Positions 24,379-32,268 of a stretch of 64,000 bases of DNA are shown piece after piece. Origin of the DNA: UBA11710 sp049287025 (GTDB lineage: Bacteria > Patescibacteriota > Patescibacteriia > Magasanikbacterales > UBA922); assembly GCA_049287025.1 (NCBI GenBank), contig JBAQFA010000009.1:62001-126000 (forward strand), in the 5' to 3' direction. The position numbers and the translations under genes were made by a program. Every line of letters begins with the position of its first letter. The first letter of the stretch is position 1. The notes below the pieces were generated by a model, which saw only the letters and a program-made list of their open reading frames with translations, was not told the DNA's origin and searched no databases.

Positions 24379-24450
24379 GCGGGTATCATATAACGGTTAT
24401 TATCCGAGTTTTCCAAACTCGTGAAAGGAGTTCGACTCTCCTTACCCGCT
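24379..24450 (+). tRNA. tRNA-Gly (TCC)
   Basis: The acceptor GCGGGTA pairs with TACCCGC. The anticodon stem CGAGT/ACTCG encloses TTTCCAA (anticodon TCC), and the T arm AGGAG/CTCCT is complete. The discriminator is U and CCA is not encoded. Confidence 0.93.
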
Positions 24451-24457
24451 CATTGTC

Positions 24458-24486
24458 AAACTTCGCTTAAACAGCGGAGTTTTTAT
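24458..24486 (+). terminator. Terminator of tRNA-Gly (TCC)
   Basis: AACTTCGCT and AGCGGAGTT pair with one G-U and are followed by TTTTTATATTTTT. Confidence 0.75.
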
Positions 24487-24499
24487 ATTTTTATCTATA

Positions 24500-24508
24500 T
24501 GATATAAT
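24500..24508 (+). promoter_or_regulatory. Extended -10 promoter of the small secreted protein
   Basis: TGA-TATAAT at 24500-24508 predicts a start near 24515. A TTG start at 24508 would lie inside the promoter, so the ATG at 24532 is used. Confidence 0.6.
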
Positions 24509-24531
24509 TGAATCAAATTAGTTTTATAAAT

Positions 24532-24807
24532 ATGAAAAAAATAATTTTACCAGTTTTTATCGTTATAATAATGCTTTCAGCAGTGGTAATATTAAACATT
24601 CACGTAATTAAATATAATCGACACTTAGTTCCGGAACCACTATATAAATATTTTACAGATAGTAAACTTCGTGTAGAATATAAAAAATATAAAATTTGTG
24701 ATTCATATACCAGTAAAGAAATTTGCACCTCTCAGCCGAGTTGTACATGGGCCAATTTTTGGTTTGATGGAATGGAAAAAGCAGAAGAATATTGTTCGAC
24801 CAAATAG
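24532..24807 (+). CDS. Small membrane-anchored Cys-containing protein
   Basis: The 91-residue protein starts with MKKIILPVFIVIIMLSAVVIL, a signal or anchor helix at residues 2-22. The short outer domain has four cysteines (KICDSY, EICTS, PSCTW, EYCST) that could form two disulfides. I do not recognise a family. It has its own promoter and is followed by a terminator hairpin near 24860, so it is a single-gene unit. Confidence 0.6.
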   Translation: MKKIILPVFIVIIMLSAVVILNIHVIKYNRHLVPEPLYKYFTDSKLRVEYKKYKICDSYTSKEICTSQPSCTWANFWFDGMEKAEEYCSTK

Positions 24808-24856
24808 ATTAAGTAACCATCATATAGGTTCTAACATCTTCTACCAAGGAACTTAA

Positions 24857-24886
24857 AAACAAAACAGGGTATTACTCCTGTTTTGT
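24857..24886. terminator. Bidirectional terminator
   Basis: AAAACAGG and CCTGTTTT pair around GTATTACT. It lies between convergent genes and can serve both. Confidence 0.7.
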
Positions 24887-24918
24887 TGATTTTATAAATA
24901 ACTAAACCAATTATTTTT

Positions 24919-25452
24919 TTAAGCTGAGACAAAGAACACATCTTCATTTTTTTCAATTGTTTTTTCACAAACCAATGTTAGTGAATCAATTACTTTATCT
25001 AGGTCATTTAAGAATGTTTTATCCAGATTATTTAATAATTCTTTTAGTTTTTTTATTTCTTCTACTGTCCAATAACCAACCGTTGTTTCATATTGATCAC
25101 CCATTTGGTGAAAGCGTTCGCCATCAGTCACGCGTCGGCCTTCTGTAATGTAACTTAGTAAATCAGTTAATTCTTGATCCACGTTTGGGTTAGAAATCAA
25201 TTTTTCTATTAGATCCCAATAAGCTTGGTTAGTCCAATTATCATCAATATTTTCATGATCTATAAATTCCAATAAATACGCTGGATAATAATCAATTCCG
25301 TCAATATTGCCCTCATCAATAATTTGGTCAATAAATTGACTACCTTCTGGATCATCGCCAATTAGTTTGTCCTTTACATCTTCTCTTTTTGAACCAATTA
25401 AAGATTTTAAATCATCTAATTTGAGAGAATAGAAACTAACGCTTGAGCTCAT
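24919..25452 (-). CDS. Hypothetical acidic helical protein
   Basis: I do not recognise this 177-residue acidic protein. Visible features are KLDDLKSLIGSKREDV near the start, a middle with FIDHENIDDNWTNQAYWDLIEKL, and a C-terminal helical part with VEEIKKLKELLNNLDK. It has no signal peptide and no membrane helix, so it is probably cytoplasmic. It is transcribed away from the b5-like/Ig surface gene and ends at a shared terminator. The layout vaguely resembles small immunity-type or DUF1877-like proteins, which is a weak guess. Confidence 0.65.
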   Translation of the reverse strand: MSSSVSFYSLKLDDLKSLIGSKREDVKDKLIGDDPEGSQFIDQIIDEGNIDGIDYYPAYLLEFIDHENIDDNWTNQAYWDLIEKLISNPNVDQELTDLLSYITEGRRVTDGERFHQMGDQYETTVGYWTVEEIKKLKELLNNLDKTFLNDLDKVIDSLTLVCEKTIEKNEDVFFVSA

Positions 25453-25535
25453 ATGAATTAGTATTAAGAATAATATAGAATTATTATAACTTTTTAATGT
25501 AATGTCGTCAATTTAGCGTAATTTTTTACTGTATA

Positions 25536-25569
25536 AAAATATCCCCTTTTAGATTGACAGGATATTTTT
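25536..25569. terminator. Hairpin overlapping the -35 of the surface-protein promoter
   Basis: AAAAATATCC and GGATATTTTT pair around a 14-base loop that contains the TTGACA element of the promoter at 25554. It may insulate the two divergent units. Confidence 0.5.
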
Positions 25570-25582
25570 GTGGTCATATACT
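25554..25582 (+). promoter_or_regulatory. Sigma70 promoter of the b5-like/Ig surface protein
   Basis: TTGACA (25554-25559) and TATACT (25577-25582) are 17 bases apart. The leader of about 185 bases carries TTATCAT/ATGATAA and TAGACCGC/GCGGTCTA inverted repeats before the ATG at 25774. Confidence 0.75.
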
Positions 25583-25773
25583 ATTAATATATACTAAATT
25601 GGTATGAATTTAATCAATAATCTTTGTTTTGAAAAATGCTTATCATTTTTTAGGCCAAAGGTCGATGATAATTAACTAGACCGCTATATATCTAAAAATA
25701 ATAGAATAATTGTAATTTTTAATAAAACATGAGTAATAGAATATGGCGGTCTAAAATTAATAAATATAAACAT

Positions 25774-27417
25774 ATGAAAACAGAATTATTCAGGAAAGCC
25801 AAATTTTCCAGCTCATTGCTAAAAGTAGTTATGTCTCTTGTTTTAGTGGCATCTCCCTTTTCGTTAGTGGGTTCAGCTCTAGCCGCTCCAGTAGATAGCT
25901 CGGTGCCAGCCACATCAATAACAACGCCAACTAATAATAGTACGGTTTCTGGTGTAGTTGCTGTTTCAGCTTCAGCTACAGATGTTTATTCATCTTGTGT
26001 TGTTACGGTTTCTGGGCAATCGTACGATGTGTCATCATTAAAATCTGACCATTCTGGTGGTGATATTTTTGTTTGTGGAACAGATATGACAGCTGTTTAC
26101 CAGGCAGTTCATGGTACAAGTGTAAGTCGTATAGCATCATTTTTGATTCCGTCAACCTATAATGGTGTTACACAAGTTGAGTTATATGTTGATAATAGTT
26201 TAGTATCAACTGATGTTTCTACCCCATACTCATTTTCTTTGGACACAACATCACTATCCAATGGCGTTCACGTACTTACCGCCAAGGCTTATGACCAGGC
26301 TGGTAATGTTGGTACTTCAACCAATGTTTCTGTCACAGTTAATAATGCAGTAGTCACACCAGTTTTAACAAGTGTTAGTTTGAATCCAGCAACATCATCG
26401 GTTGTAGTGGGAGGCACTCAACAATATACAGCTGTAGCTAAGGATCAAAATGGCGTAGCTTTATCACCTCAACCTACAATTACCTATACTTCTAGCGATA
26501 CAGCCAAAGCTACTGTTAATGCGAGTGGCTTAGCAACAGGCGTAGCAACTGGTACTGTGACTGTGATGGCTACTAGTGGTTCAGTTTCAAGTACAGCGAG
26601 TTTGACAGTGACATCTGCGCCACCAAATCGAGTTTTGACTACTGTTGTGGTGACACCAACAACTACAGGTTTATCAGTTGGAGATAGTCAACAATTGACA
26701 GTCACTGCACTTGATCAGTTTGGTGAACCAATTACGGTTGCTTTGTTATGGAGTTCAAGTAATCCTTCCGTAGCTACAGTTGATTCTAATGGTAGGGTGA
26801 CTGCACTTTCAGTAGGCACAACGACGGTTACTGCTACTAGTGGTTCTGTTGGTGATAGTGCTACGGTGACAGTTACGACTCCGTCAGCTCCACCACCTGA
26901 TAGAACAAAAATTTTAGTAGAAATGAATTTAGGTGATGGAAAATCAGAAATAAAGATTAAAATGGGAAACTCTGAATTAGAATTCAAATTGTTTACTACC
27001 GATAAAACTGAAATAGTTAATGCAATTGCTCAAAAAACCGGTTTGAGTACTAGTACGATATTGTCTGTGGCAGAATTTAAAGTTGATGGTGCAGATGATG
27101 AACACGAAGATGAGAATGATGAAGATGTCTCGCACCATGGTAATAATGGAGGGGCAGGACATGAAGGAGATGGTAATGAGTCTGTAAATGTTGATGATGA
27201 AGAAAATCATCATAATCAAGGTAGTCAGCAACAGCAATCCGAACAGCCACCAACTAATAATGAAGAACATCATGAAGATGCTGACCAAAATCAACATAAC
27301 AGTGATGTAAAAGAAGATGATGACCACCATGAAAAAGCACAAGAAGTTCATCATGGTGAGGATCATGAAGATTCTGATTCCAATTCGTCTGAACATGAAG
27401 ACGGTCAAGATGATTAA
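25774..27417 (+). CDS. Surface protein with cytochrome b5-like domain nested in an Ig-like domain
   Basis: From the ATG at 25774 the protein has 547 residues and a signal peptide (cleavage near ALA-AP at 37-38). The start at 25729 is disfavoured because it lies inside a leader hairpin. Residues 48-190 form a Big-type Ig domain. A segment at about 72-130 is inserted in it and resembles a small cytochrome b5 domain: YDVSSL, DHSGG with His93, CGTDMT, and AVHG with His113 as possible heme ligands. Two further Ig-like domains (Big_2 type) lie at about 197-295 and 302-385. The C-terminal 120 residues are rich in His, Asp and Glu and probably disordered and metal-binding. It is likely exposed on the cell surface; electron transfer is an inference. 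Confidence 0.8.
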   Translation: MKTELFRKAKFSSSLLKVVMSLVLVASPFSLVGSALAAPVDSSVPATSITTPTNNSTVSGVVAVSASATDVYSSCVVTVSGQSYDVSSLKSDHSGGDIFVCGTDMTAVYQAVHGTSVSRIASFLIPSTYNGVTQVELYVDNSLVSTDVSTPYSFSLDTTSLSNGVHVLTAKAYDQAGNVGTSTNVSVTVNNAVVTPVLTSVSLNPATSSVVVGGTQQYTAVAKDQNGVALSPQPTITYTSSDTAKATVNASGLATGVATGTVTVMATSGSVSSTASLTVTSAPPNRVLTTVVVTPTTTGLSVGDSQQLTVTALDQFGEPITVALLWSSSNPSVATVDSNGRVTALSVGTTTVTATSGSVGDSATVTVTTPSAPPPDRTKILVEMNLGDGKSEIKIKMGNSELEFKLFTTDKTEIVNAIAQKTGLSTSTILSVAEFKVDGADDEHEDENDEDVSHHGNNGGAGHEGDGNESVNVDDEENHHNQGSQQQQSEQPPTNNEEHHEDADQNQHNSDVKEDDDHHEKAQEVHHGEDHEDSDSNSSEHEDGQDD

Positions 27418-27473
27418 TATTTAATATATTAAATTATGGATAAGTCATGGTTGACTAACGTCCTCTGGTACTA

Positions 27474-27511
27474 AGATCCGCTTCAACAATTATGTAGGGG
27501 CGGATTTTTAG
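27474..27511 (+). terminator. Terminator of the surface-protein gene
   Basis: GATCCGC (27475-27481) pairs with GCGGATT (27500-27506) and TTTTA follows. Confidence 0.65.
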
Positions 27512-27540
27512 TTTAGATTATTGCCTTTTCTTATCTGCTA

Positions 27541-27569
27541 TTGACAAACTAATACTTTTCTGGTATTAT
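27541..27569 (+). promoter_or_regulatory. Sigma70 promoter of the DEAD-box gene
   Basis: TTGACA (27541-27546) and TATTAT (27564-27569, preceded by TGG) are 17 bases apart. The predicted start is near 27576, with a structured leader of about 100 bases. Confidence 0.8.
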
Positions 27570-27639
27570 ATAGAATCTCTTATGAGATTGTGTCACCCTC
27601 GTCGGGTGGTCACTGACTCACACCTCTCTTTTTTGTCAC

Positions 27640-27678
27640 ATTGATGGCTCGAGCAGGAAGCGGGTCATCAATTTTTTT
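27640..27678 (+). promoter_or_regulatory. Terminator-like hairpin abutting the DEAD-box start codon
   Basis: ATTGATG (27640-27646) pairs with CATCAAT (27666-27672), and T7 runs directly into the ATG at 27679. An upstream hairpin uses CACCC and GGGTG (about 27594-27608). It could act as a transcription attenuator or hide the start region. Confidence 0.65.
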
Positions 27679-28968
27679 ATGACAAAAGAACATGAAGCTT
27701 CTGGCTTTAGTGAACTGGGAATTTCTCCCAAGATTCTTGGTATTTTAAATTACCACAAATTTAGCAAGCCAACACCAATTCAACATCAAGCGATTCCTGT
27801 GGCTTTGGAAGGCAAAGATGTTATTGGGATTGCTCAGACTGGTACAGGCAAGACCTTGGCTTTTGGTGTACCAATGATTCAACGTTTAGGTCTTTTAAAA
27901 GGACAAGGCTTAATCCTTTTGCCAACGCGTGAACTAGCTTTGCAAGTAGACGAAACTTTACAAAAAATTGGCAGTGGACTTGGTTTAAGGACAGTAGTTC
28001 TAATTGGTGGTGCCTCTATGCATCAACAAATCAATGCCATTCATCGTGGTCCACATATTATAATCGCTACGCCGGGTAGACTAGTTGATCATTTGGAAAA
28101 AAGAACTTTAAATTTGAGTCAAGTAAAAATTGCTGTTTTGGACGAAGCTGACAGAATGTTGGATATTGGTTTTGCGCCACAGATAAAAGAAATTTTATCT
28201 TTATTAACTGTGGAACGTCAGACTATGTTATTCTCGGCCACGATGTCGCCCCAAATTGCCAAACTAGCCTCTCATTATTTAAAAATACCTTTGAGAATAG
28301 AAGTCGCACCATCAGGTACGACCGCGAGTCAGATTGAACAAGAAGTTTTCTTGATTGAAAAAGAAAACAAAATGCAATTGCTGGATAAAATTTTGACGGA
28401 AAATAAAGGTAGAATATTAGTTTTTGCCCGCACAAAACATGGCGCAAAAAAAATTACTAGTGCTTTGAGACAAATGAATTTTTCGGCCATAGATATACAT
28501 TCCAATAAATCTTTGGCTCAACGCAAAGATGCTTTGGCTGGTTTTAAAACTGGGCGTTACCGAGTTTTGGTCGCCACTGATATCGCCGCCAGAGGCATTG
28601 ATGTCAAAGAAATTGAAATTGTGGTGAATTATGATATGCCTGATGATTTGGAAAATTATGTCCACCGGATTGGCCGGACAGGACGGGCGGGAGAAACTGG
28701 TAAAGCGATTACCTTTGCCACTAGAAATGAAAAGTCTGATGTCAGAAGTATTGAAAGATTAATCAGAAAAACTATTCCGATTTTAGAAGTTCCAGTCCTA
28801 CCCCCAAGACGACAACTGGTGGTAGAAAGTCCATCATATAATAATGATCGTTTTGCTCGTCGGCCCTCAGGTAGAAATTTTTCTTCAGGCAGGAGTAATA
28901 ATCAAACTAAACAAAATTCGTTTGGTTATGCAAAGAGAAAGAAAAATACTGGATATAGACATAAATAA
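27679..28968 (+). CDS. DEAD-box ATP-dependent RNA helicase (RhlE-like)
   Basis: All helicase motifs are present in this 429-residue protein: Q motif (FSKPTPIQHQAIP), motif I AQTGTGKT (52-59), Ia PTRELALQ, Ib TPGRL, II DEAD (155-158), III SAT (186-188), V ATDIAARGIDV and VI HRIGRTGRAG. The last 50 residues are basic and rich in Arg, Asn and Ser, as in RhlE-type tails that bind RNA. It should unwind RNA in ribosome assembly or decay. The leader hairpins suggest control by transcription attenuation, perhaps by temperature or by the helicase itself. Confidence 0.96.
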   Translation: MTKEHEASGFSELGISPKILGILNYHKFSKPTPIQHQAIPVALEGKDVIGIAQTGTGKTLAFGVPMIQRLGLLKGQGLILLPTRELALQVDETLQKIGSGLGLRTVVLIGGASMHQQINAIHRGPHIIIATPGRLVDHLEKRTLNLSQVKIAVLDEADRMLDIGFAPQIKEILSLLTVERQTMLFSATMSPQIAKLASHYLKIPLRIEVAPSGTTASQIEQEVFLIEKENKMQLLDKILTENKGRILVFARTKHGAKKITSALRQMNFSAIDIHSNKSLAQRKDALAGFKTGRYRVLVATDIAARGIDVKEIEIVVNYDMPDDLENYVHRIGRTGRAGETGKAITFATRNEKSDVRSIERLIRKTIPILEVPVLPPRRQLVVESPSYNNDRFARRPSGRNFSSGRSNNQTKQNSFGYAKRKKNTGYRHK

Positions 28969-29009
28969 AAAATAATAGAGCCGTGGCAATGCTACGGCTC
29001 TATTATTTT
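28969..29009. terminator. Long palindromic terminator, repeat copy 2
   Basis: The palindrome has the core GAGCCGTGGCA / TGCTACGGCTC and A/T arms AATAATA/TATTATT. It is nearly the same core as at 2348-2392. Confidence 0.85.
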
Positions 29010-29072
29010 AATAGCATTTACTAAATTGAATATTTTGGAAAAAGTAAATACTCGGTAAAGTAATATACTTGT

Positions 29073-29942
29073 TTACCAACAAATTTCCACCTCTTCGCCG
29101 ATTTTTTCTTTTAAATAATCCTTAACTTCAAATATTCCACCAATTTGATCAATCAGATCATTTTGTAAAGCCATTTCGCCTAGCATGGTAGAGCCATCGG
29201 CTAATATTTCAACTTTTTCAATATCTATTTTTCTATTTTCTGCCACCATTTTGACAAAATTTTGGTGTATGATTTTTATGTCGCGCATCAAAAGATTTTT
29301 TTCTTCCTGTGATAATGATTTGTTTGGATCGCCTGTATCTTTAAATTTTCCGGAACTAAGCGAAACGTAGTTTAGTCCTTCTTTAAGATTTTGTTGGGTG
29401 TTATCCAAATATGACATGGTCACGCCAATACTACCGACAACTGAATTTTTTGAGGCAAAAATAATATCTGCTCCGCTGGCGGCCATATAGCCAGCTGATA
29501 CCCCACCTTCTCTAATAAGGGCAATTGTTGGTTTCTTTGCATTTTTCAAAGCCGTTGCTACTTCTTCACCAGCCACAGGATAACCGCCATAAGAATCAAC
29601 TTCTAAAATTATGGCTTTTATACTCTCATCATTTTCTGCATCGTTAATGGCATAAACAATATTTTCTGAGGCTGTTGTATCATATGTATTTTCTTCAGTA
29701 TCTGTGGGTGGAATATATGTAGTCAAATCGCCGTGTAATTCAACACCTAACACATTACAATCATTTTCTTCCGCCATTTCTTTAGCACTTTGTCCTTCTG
29801 TTAAATATTCTTCTTCAGAACTATCGTCCCAAAACACATCGTGGATATCCCAAGCCAGACTTATCAAACCGACTATGGCTAAAATAATTAATACTGTTTT
29901 TATTATTTTCCAAGCGGAAATTTTAGCGGATAGGAAGTTCAT
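29073..29942 (-). CDS. sppA: Signal peptide peptidase SppA-like serine protease (S49)
   Basis: The 289-residue protein has one N-terminal membrane helix at about 12-32. The S49 domain follows: VDSYGGYPVAGEEV, then GGVSAGYMAASGADIIFA with the presumed nucleophile Ser in GVSAGY. The SGKFKDTGDPNKSLSQEEK segment supplies the usual downstream Lys region. The length fits the short single-domain SppA type. It cleaves leftover signal peptides or membrane proteins from the outer face of the membrane. It lies nine bases downstream of the gene at 29951, so co-transcription is likely. Confidence 0.92.
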   Translation of the reverse strand: MNFLSAKISAWKIIKTVLIILAIVGLISLAWDIHDVFWDDSSEEEYLTEGQSAKEMAEENDCNVLGVELHGDLTTYIPPTDTEENTYDTTASENIVYAINDAENDESIKAIILEVDSYGGYPVAGEEVATALKNAKKPTIALIREGGVSAGYMAASGADIIFASKNSVVGSIGVTMSYLDNTQQNLKEGLNYVSLSSGKFKDTGDPNKSLSQEEKNLLMRDIKIIHQNFVKMVAENRKIDIEKVEILADGSTMLGEMALQNDLIDQIGGIFEVKDYLKEKIGEEVEICW

Positions 29943-29950
29943 ATTTTTTT

Positions 29951-30568
29951 TTATTGATTAAATAGAAAACCTAAAAGGAATATTGTAATTATAGAAATTG
30001 CAATTTTTAGAAAATCATTTACTTTTCTTATTTTTTCATAATGTCCATATAAATTTATATATGATATAACCATCTCAAAAAAGTCCCGTTCATCGATACG
30101 ATAATATTCATACTCGAATAATTCTTTTAACTCCATAAATGACATCCGGCCCTCTAATGTTTTGGGTAACCCAGATAAATTTTTACTATGTAATCTTAAA
30201 AAATAGATACATTCACGAAAAATGATTGGTTTTTGGTTTTTATTAAATTCTTCTATATTACTATCTAGTAAAGTTAGAAAATTTTCTTTATATTGGTTTT
30301 TATCAAAATTTAAAATATCAAATCCGTTTTTTTTAGTAAGTTCTATAAAATTTGGTAATAATATTTCGTCGTATATTGCTAAACCATCTTCATCATATCC
30401 TGCCGTAACACTCCCAGTCACAGGTAATTCATTCGGCATTTTATTATAACTAAAAATATTTAAATTATCACTATAGTGATAATATCCTTTATTATCTAAA
30501 TAAAAATCATTTATTTCTTTAATAATTTTTTCACAGTACCCAGATAAATTTTCGGTTTGATTTTTCAT
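29951..30568 (-). CDS. Hypothetical tail-anchored protein
   Basis: The 205-residue protein is cytoplasmic for most of its length (helical, rich in Asn, Lys and Glu) and ends with one hydrophobic helix, IAISIITIFLLGFLF, at about 187-201. That gives a tail-anchored topology. I do not recognise the family. The gene lies between the DUF6804-like gene and sppA with gaps of 5 and 8 bases, so all three probably form one leftward transcript. Confidence 0.7.
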   Translation of the reverse strand: MKNQTENLSGYCEKIIKEINDFYLDNKGYYHYSDNLNIFSYNKMPNELPVTGSVTAGYDEDGLAIYDEILLPNFIELTKKNGFDILNFDKNQYKENFLTLLDSNIEEFNKNQKPIIFRECIYFLRLHSKNLSGLPKTLEGRMSFMELKELFEYEYYRIDERDFFEMVISYINLYGHYEKIRKVNDFLKIAISIITIFLLGFLFNQ

Positions 30569-30573
30569 AATTT

Positions 30574-30927
30574 TTATTTATTAGGCAAATTTATTTTTAC
30601 AATGTTTTTCATTTTAAATATACTCACAAAAATTATTAGCGCTCCAATGATATTTAATACTGACCAAATTTCACGAGTGAGATAAAAAGGTGTTATTGGA
30701 TTAAATGTTATTGCTGTAATCGCCAAAATCCATAACCAAGTTTTTTCACTTTGTTTGTAGGCGAGATAAGCGGAATATCCAGCCACGCCAGCAGTTACCC
30801 AACGCAGAATTTGATAGTAATAGTATGGATTATCAGCTAACGCCCACAGAAGCATTAGAATGACAATAATTTTTGCAATTGTGATTGGCTGGGTTTTGTT
30901 TTGCATAGAAATATATTTAGATACCAT
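30574..30927 (-). CDS. DUF6804-like small membrane protein
   Basis: The 117-residue protein has four hydrophobic segments with aromatic loops: WALADNPYYYYQILRWV, AGYSAYLAYKQSEKTWLWIL, FNPITPFYLTREIWSVLN. This matches the DUF6804 pattern, whose function is unknown. It lies between two unknown genes on the same strand with short gaps. Nothing in the sequence suggests a transport motif. Confidence 0.75.
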   Translation of the reverse strand: MVSKYISMQNKTQPITIAKIIVILMLLWALADNPYYYYQILRWVTAGVAGYSAYLAYKQSEKTWLWILAITAITFNPITPFYLTREIWSVLNIIGALIIFVSIFKMKNIVKINLPNK

Positions 30928-30943
30928 TTTTTATCTATCGTCA

Positions 30944-31549
30944 TTAGATACCATCAAACATAACATCAGATTTAAGGTCGTTACGACTATACAGCCCTAA
31001 GTTCATTTTTTCCGCAAATGATAGGGTACTATTATCAAGTGTATACCCGTATTGTTCTAGAAAGTCTACCCCTTTTGCTATTGCGGTCATTGCGTCACTT
31101 TCATGGATCATTTCTGATATAAATTCTGGATTGGTTTTGCCAGCATCTTTTTTAATAGTAATTATTGTTGTATGCCCAAGTTCTTTAATAATCATATATA
31201 CAAATTTTGCTTCATCAGGTAATTCCCATTCGATAGAATTTTTACCAGGTGCTTTGCTTTCAATACGTGGAAGAGATATTAATTTTTTATTATTTTTATA
31301 AAAAAATGGATGTTTGTGTTTTACAACATCACCATTTTCATATCTGATTATACAAATATCTCCATTAATAGAAATCATTCCTTTGCCTCTAGATATGCCA
31401 TTAATTTTCTCTCCTTGGTCAGTTATAAATCCGCCATGATTAAAAGTGTTTAATAATATTTTAGCATCATCATCTGAAATATTTTTGGTAATGTCATTCA
31501 TAAAATTATTGAGATTATAAATATTTATGTTTAATAGATTAGTAGCCAT
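30944..31549 (-). CDS. Hypothetical soluble protein
   Basis: This 201-residue protein has no membrane helix and I recognise no family. The N-terminal 16 residues are Asn/Leu/Ile-rich, and a second ATG at 31501 (MNDITKNIS) would avoid the 19-base overlap with the upstream gene at 31531; either start is possible. Visible elements are ISINGDICIIRYENGD, a beta-rich middle (KFVYMIIKELGHTTIITIKKD) and a helical C-terminus. Confidence 0.65.
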   Translation of the reverse strand: MATNLLNINIYNLNNFMNDITKNISDDDAKILLNTFNHGGFITDQGEKINGISRGKGMISINGDICIIRYENGDVVKHKHPFFYKNNKKLISLPRIESKAPGKNSIEWELPDEAKFVYMIIKELGHTTIITIKKDAGKTNPEFISEMIHESDAMTAIAKGVDFLEQYGYTLDNSTLSFAEKMNLGLYSRNDLKSDVMFDGI

Positions 31550-32154
31550 TGTAAAGGTAATAAAAATGGTAATATAAAAAAGTTAATAACGTATGTCATC
31601 AATAAAATAAGTCCGAGAATAACAAGAGAACGTCCAAATTTTATGATAAAATTGTTTTTTTCAATGTCAAGAAAATTAGAACCCCATCCATGATAATTAA
31701 ATAACCATGTGAATACACCAACGAACGTGGCAATACTAATACCTTTTTCAATGCCAAAAAATATAGAAATCAAATAAGTAGTAGCAAACCAAATAAGTAT
31801 TACACATAATAACTTATAAATTCTAATTACATTTTTATTATTTTTGCACCACAATATTATTTTGGTATTTTTGAATTTTTTTGATAAAAGTATTGGTGTG
31901 ACTACAAAAATACATAAGATAAATGGTAAAACAAAGAAAATAAATTCTATATTTCGTAACCATGGAAATAATATCCAAAATGTACGGCCAATAATTATCC
32001 ATAAAAAAATGATAATCAAATAAGATGAGATTTCATCAGCTGATTTTAAAATTTGTTTCATAAATTTTTGATTTAGATTAATCCGTCCCGCCCGAGTATA
32101 TGACTCCGTAATTGTTTGCTGGTAGGAATTTTGACCTGTTATTTTATATAACAT
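31531..32154 (-). CDS. Hypothetical multi-pass membrane protein
   Basis: The 207-residue protein has a polar N-terminus of about 35 residues and then five to six hydrophobic helices (for example SSYLIIIFLWIIIGRTFWILF, FIFFVLPFILCIFVVTPILL and RSLVILGLILLMTYVINFFIL). I do not recognise a family. A TTGATA-17-TATACT promoter at 32179-32207 predicts a start of transcription 18 bases before this ATG. The last 19 bases overlap the next gene if that one starts at 31549. Confidence 0.65.
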   Translation of the reverse strand: MLYKITGQNSYQQTITESYTRAGRINLNQKFMKQILKSADEISSYLIIIFLWIIIGRTFWILFPWLRNIEFIFFVLPFILCIFVVTPILLSKKFKNTKIILWCKNNKNVIRIYKLLCVILIWFATTYLISIFFGIEKGISIATFVGVFTWLFNYHGWGSNFLDIEKNNFIIKFGRSLVILGLILLMTYVINFFILPFLLPLQWLLIY

Positions 32155-32178
32155 TTGTCTACGGATAATTCAATATAC

Positions 32179-32207
32179 AGTATACTTGATTATTCTATTT
32201 TTATCAA
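32179..32207 (-). promoter_or_regulatory. Promoter of the leftward membrane-protein operon
   Basis: On the minus strand TTGATA (32202-32207) and TATACT (32179-32184) are 17 bases apart. It probably drives the genes from 32154 down to sppA. Confidence 0.7.
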
Positions 32208-32239
32208 AATATGCTTTATTTTGTTATTTTATAGTTTTT

Positions 32240-32248
32240 TGCTATAAT
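32240..32248 (+). promoter_or_regulatory. Extended -10 promoter of the ATP-grasp gene
   Basis: TGC-TATAAT (32240-32248) predicts a start near 32255 and a leader of only 14 bases before the ATG at 32269. Confidence 0.6.
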
Positions 32249-32268
32249 CTTGATGTATCATATAACTT

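Noticed and set aside
26977..27408. 143-codon minus-strand frame opposite the His/Asp-rich tail
   Set aside because: Antisense of a low-complexity acidic region; hydrophobic composition is an artefact of GAT/CAT codons.
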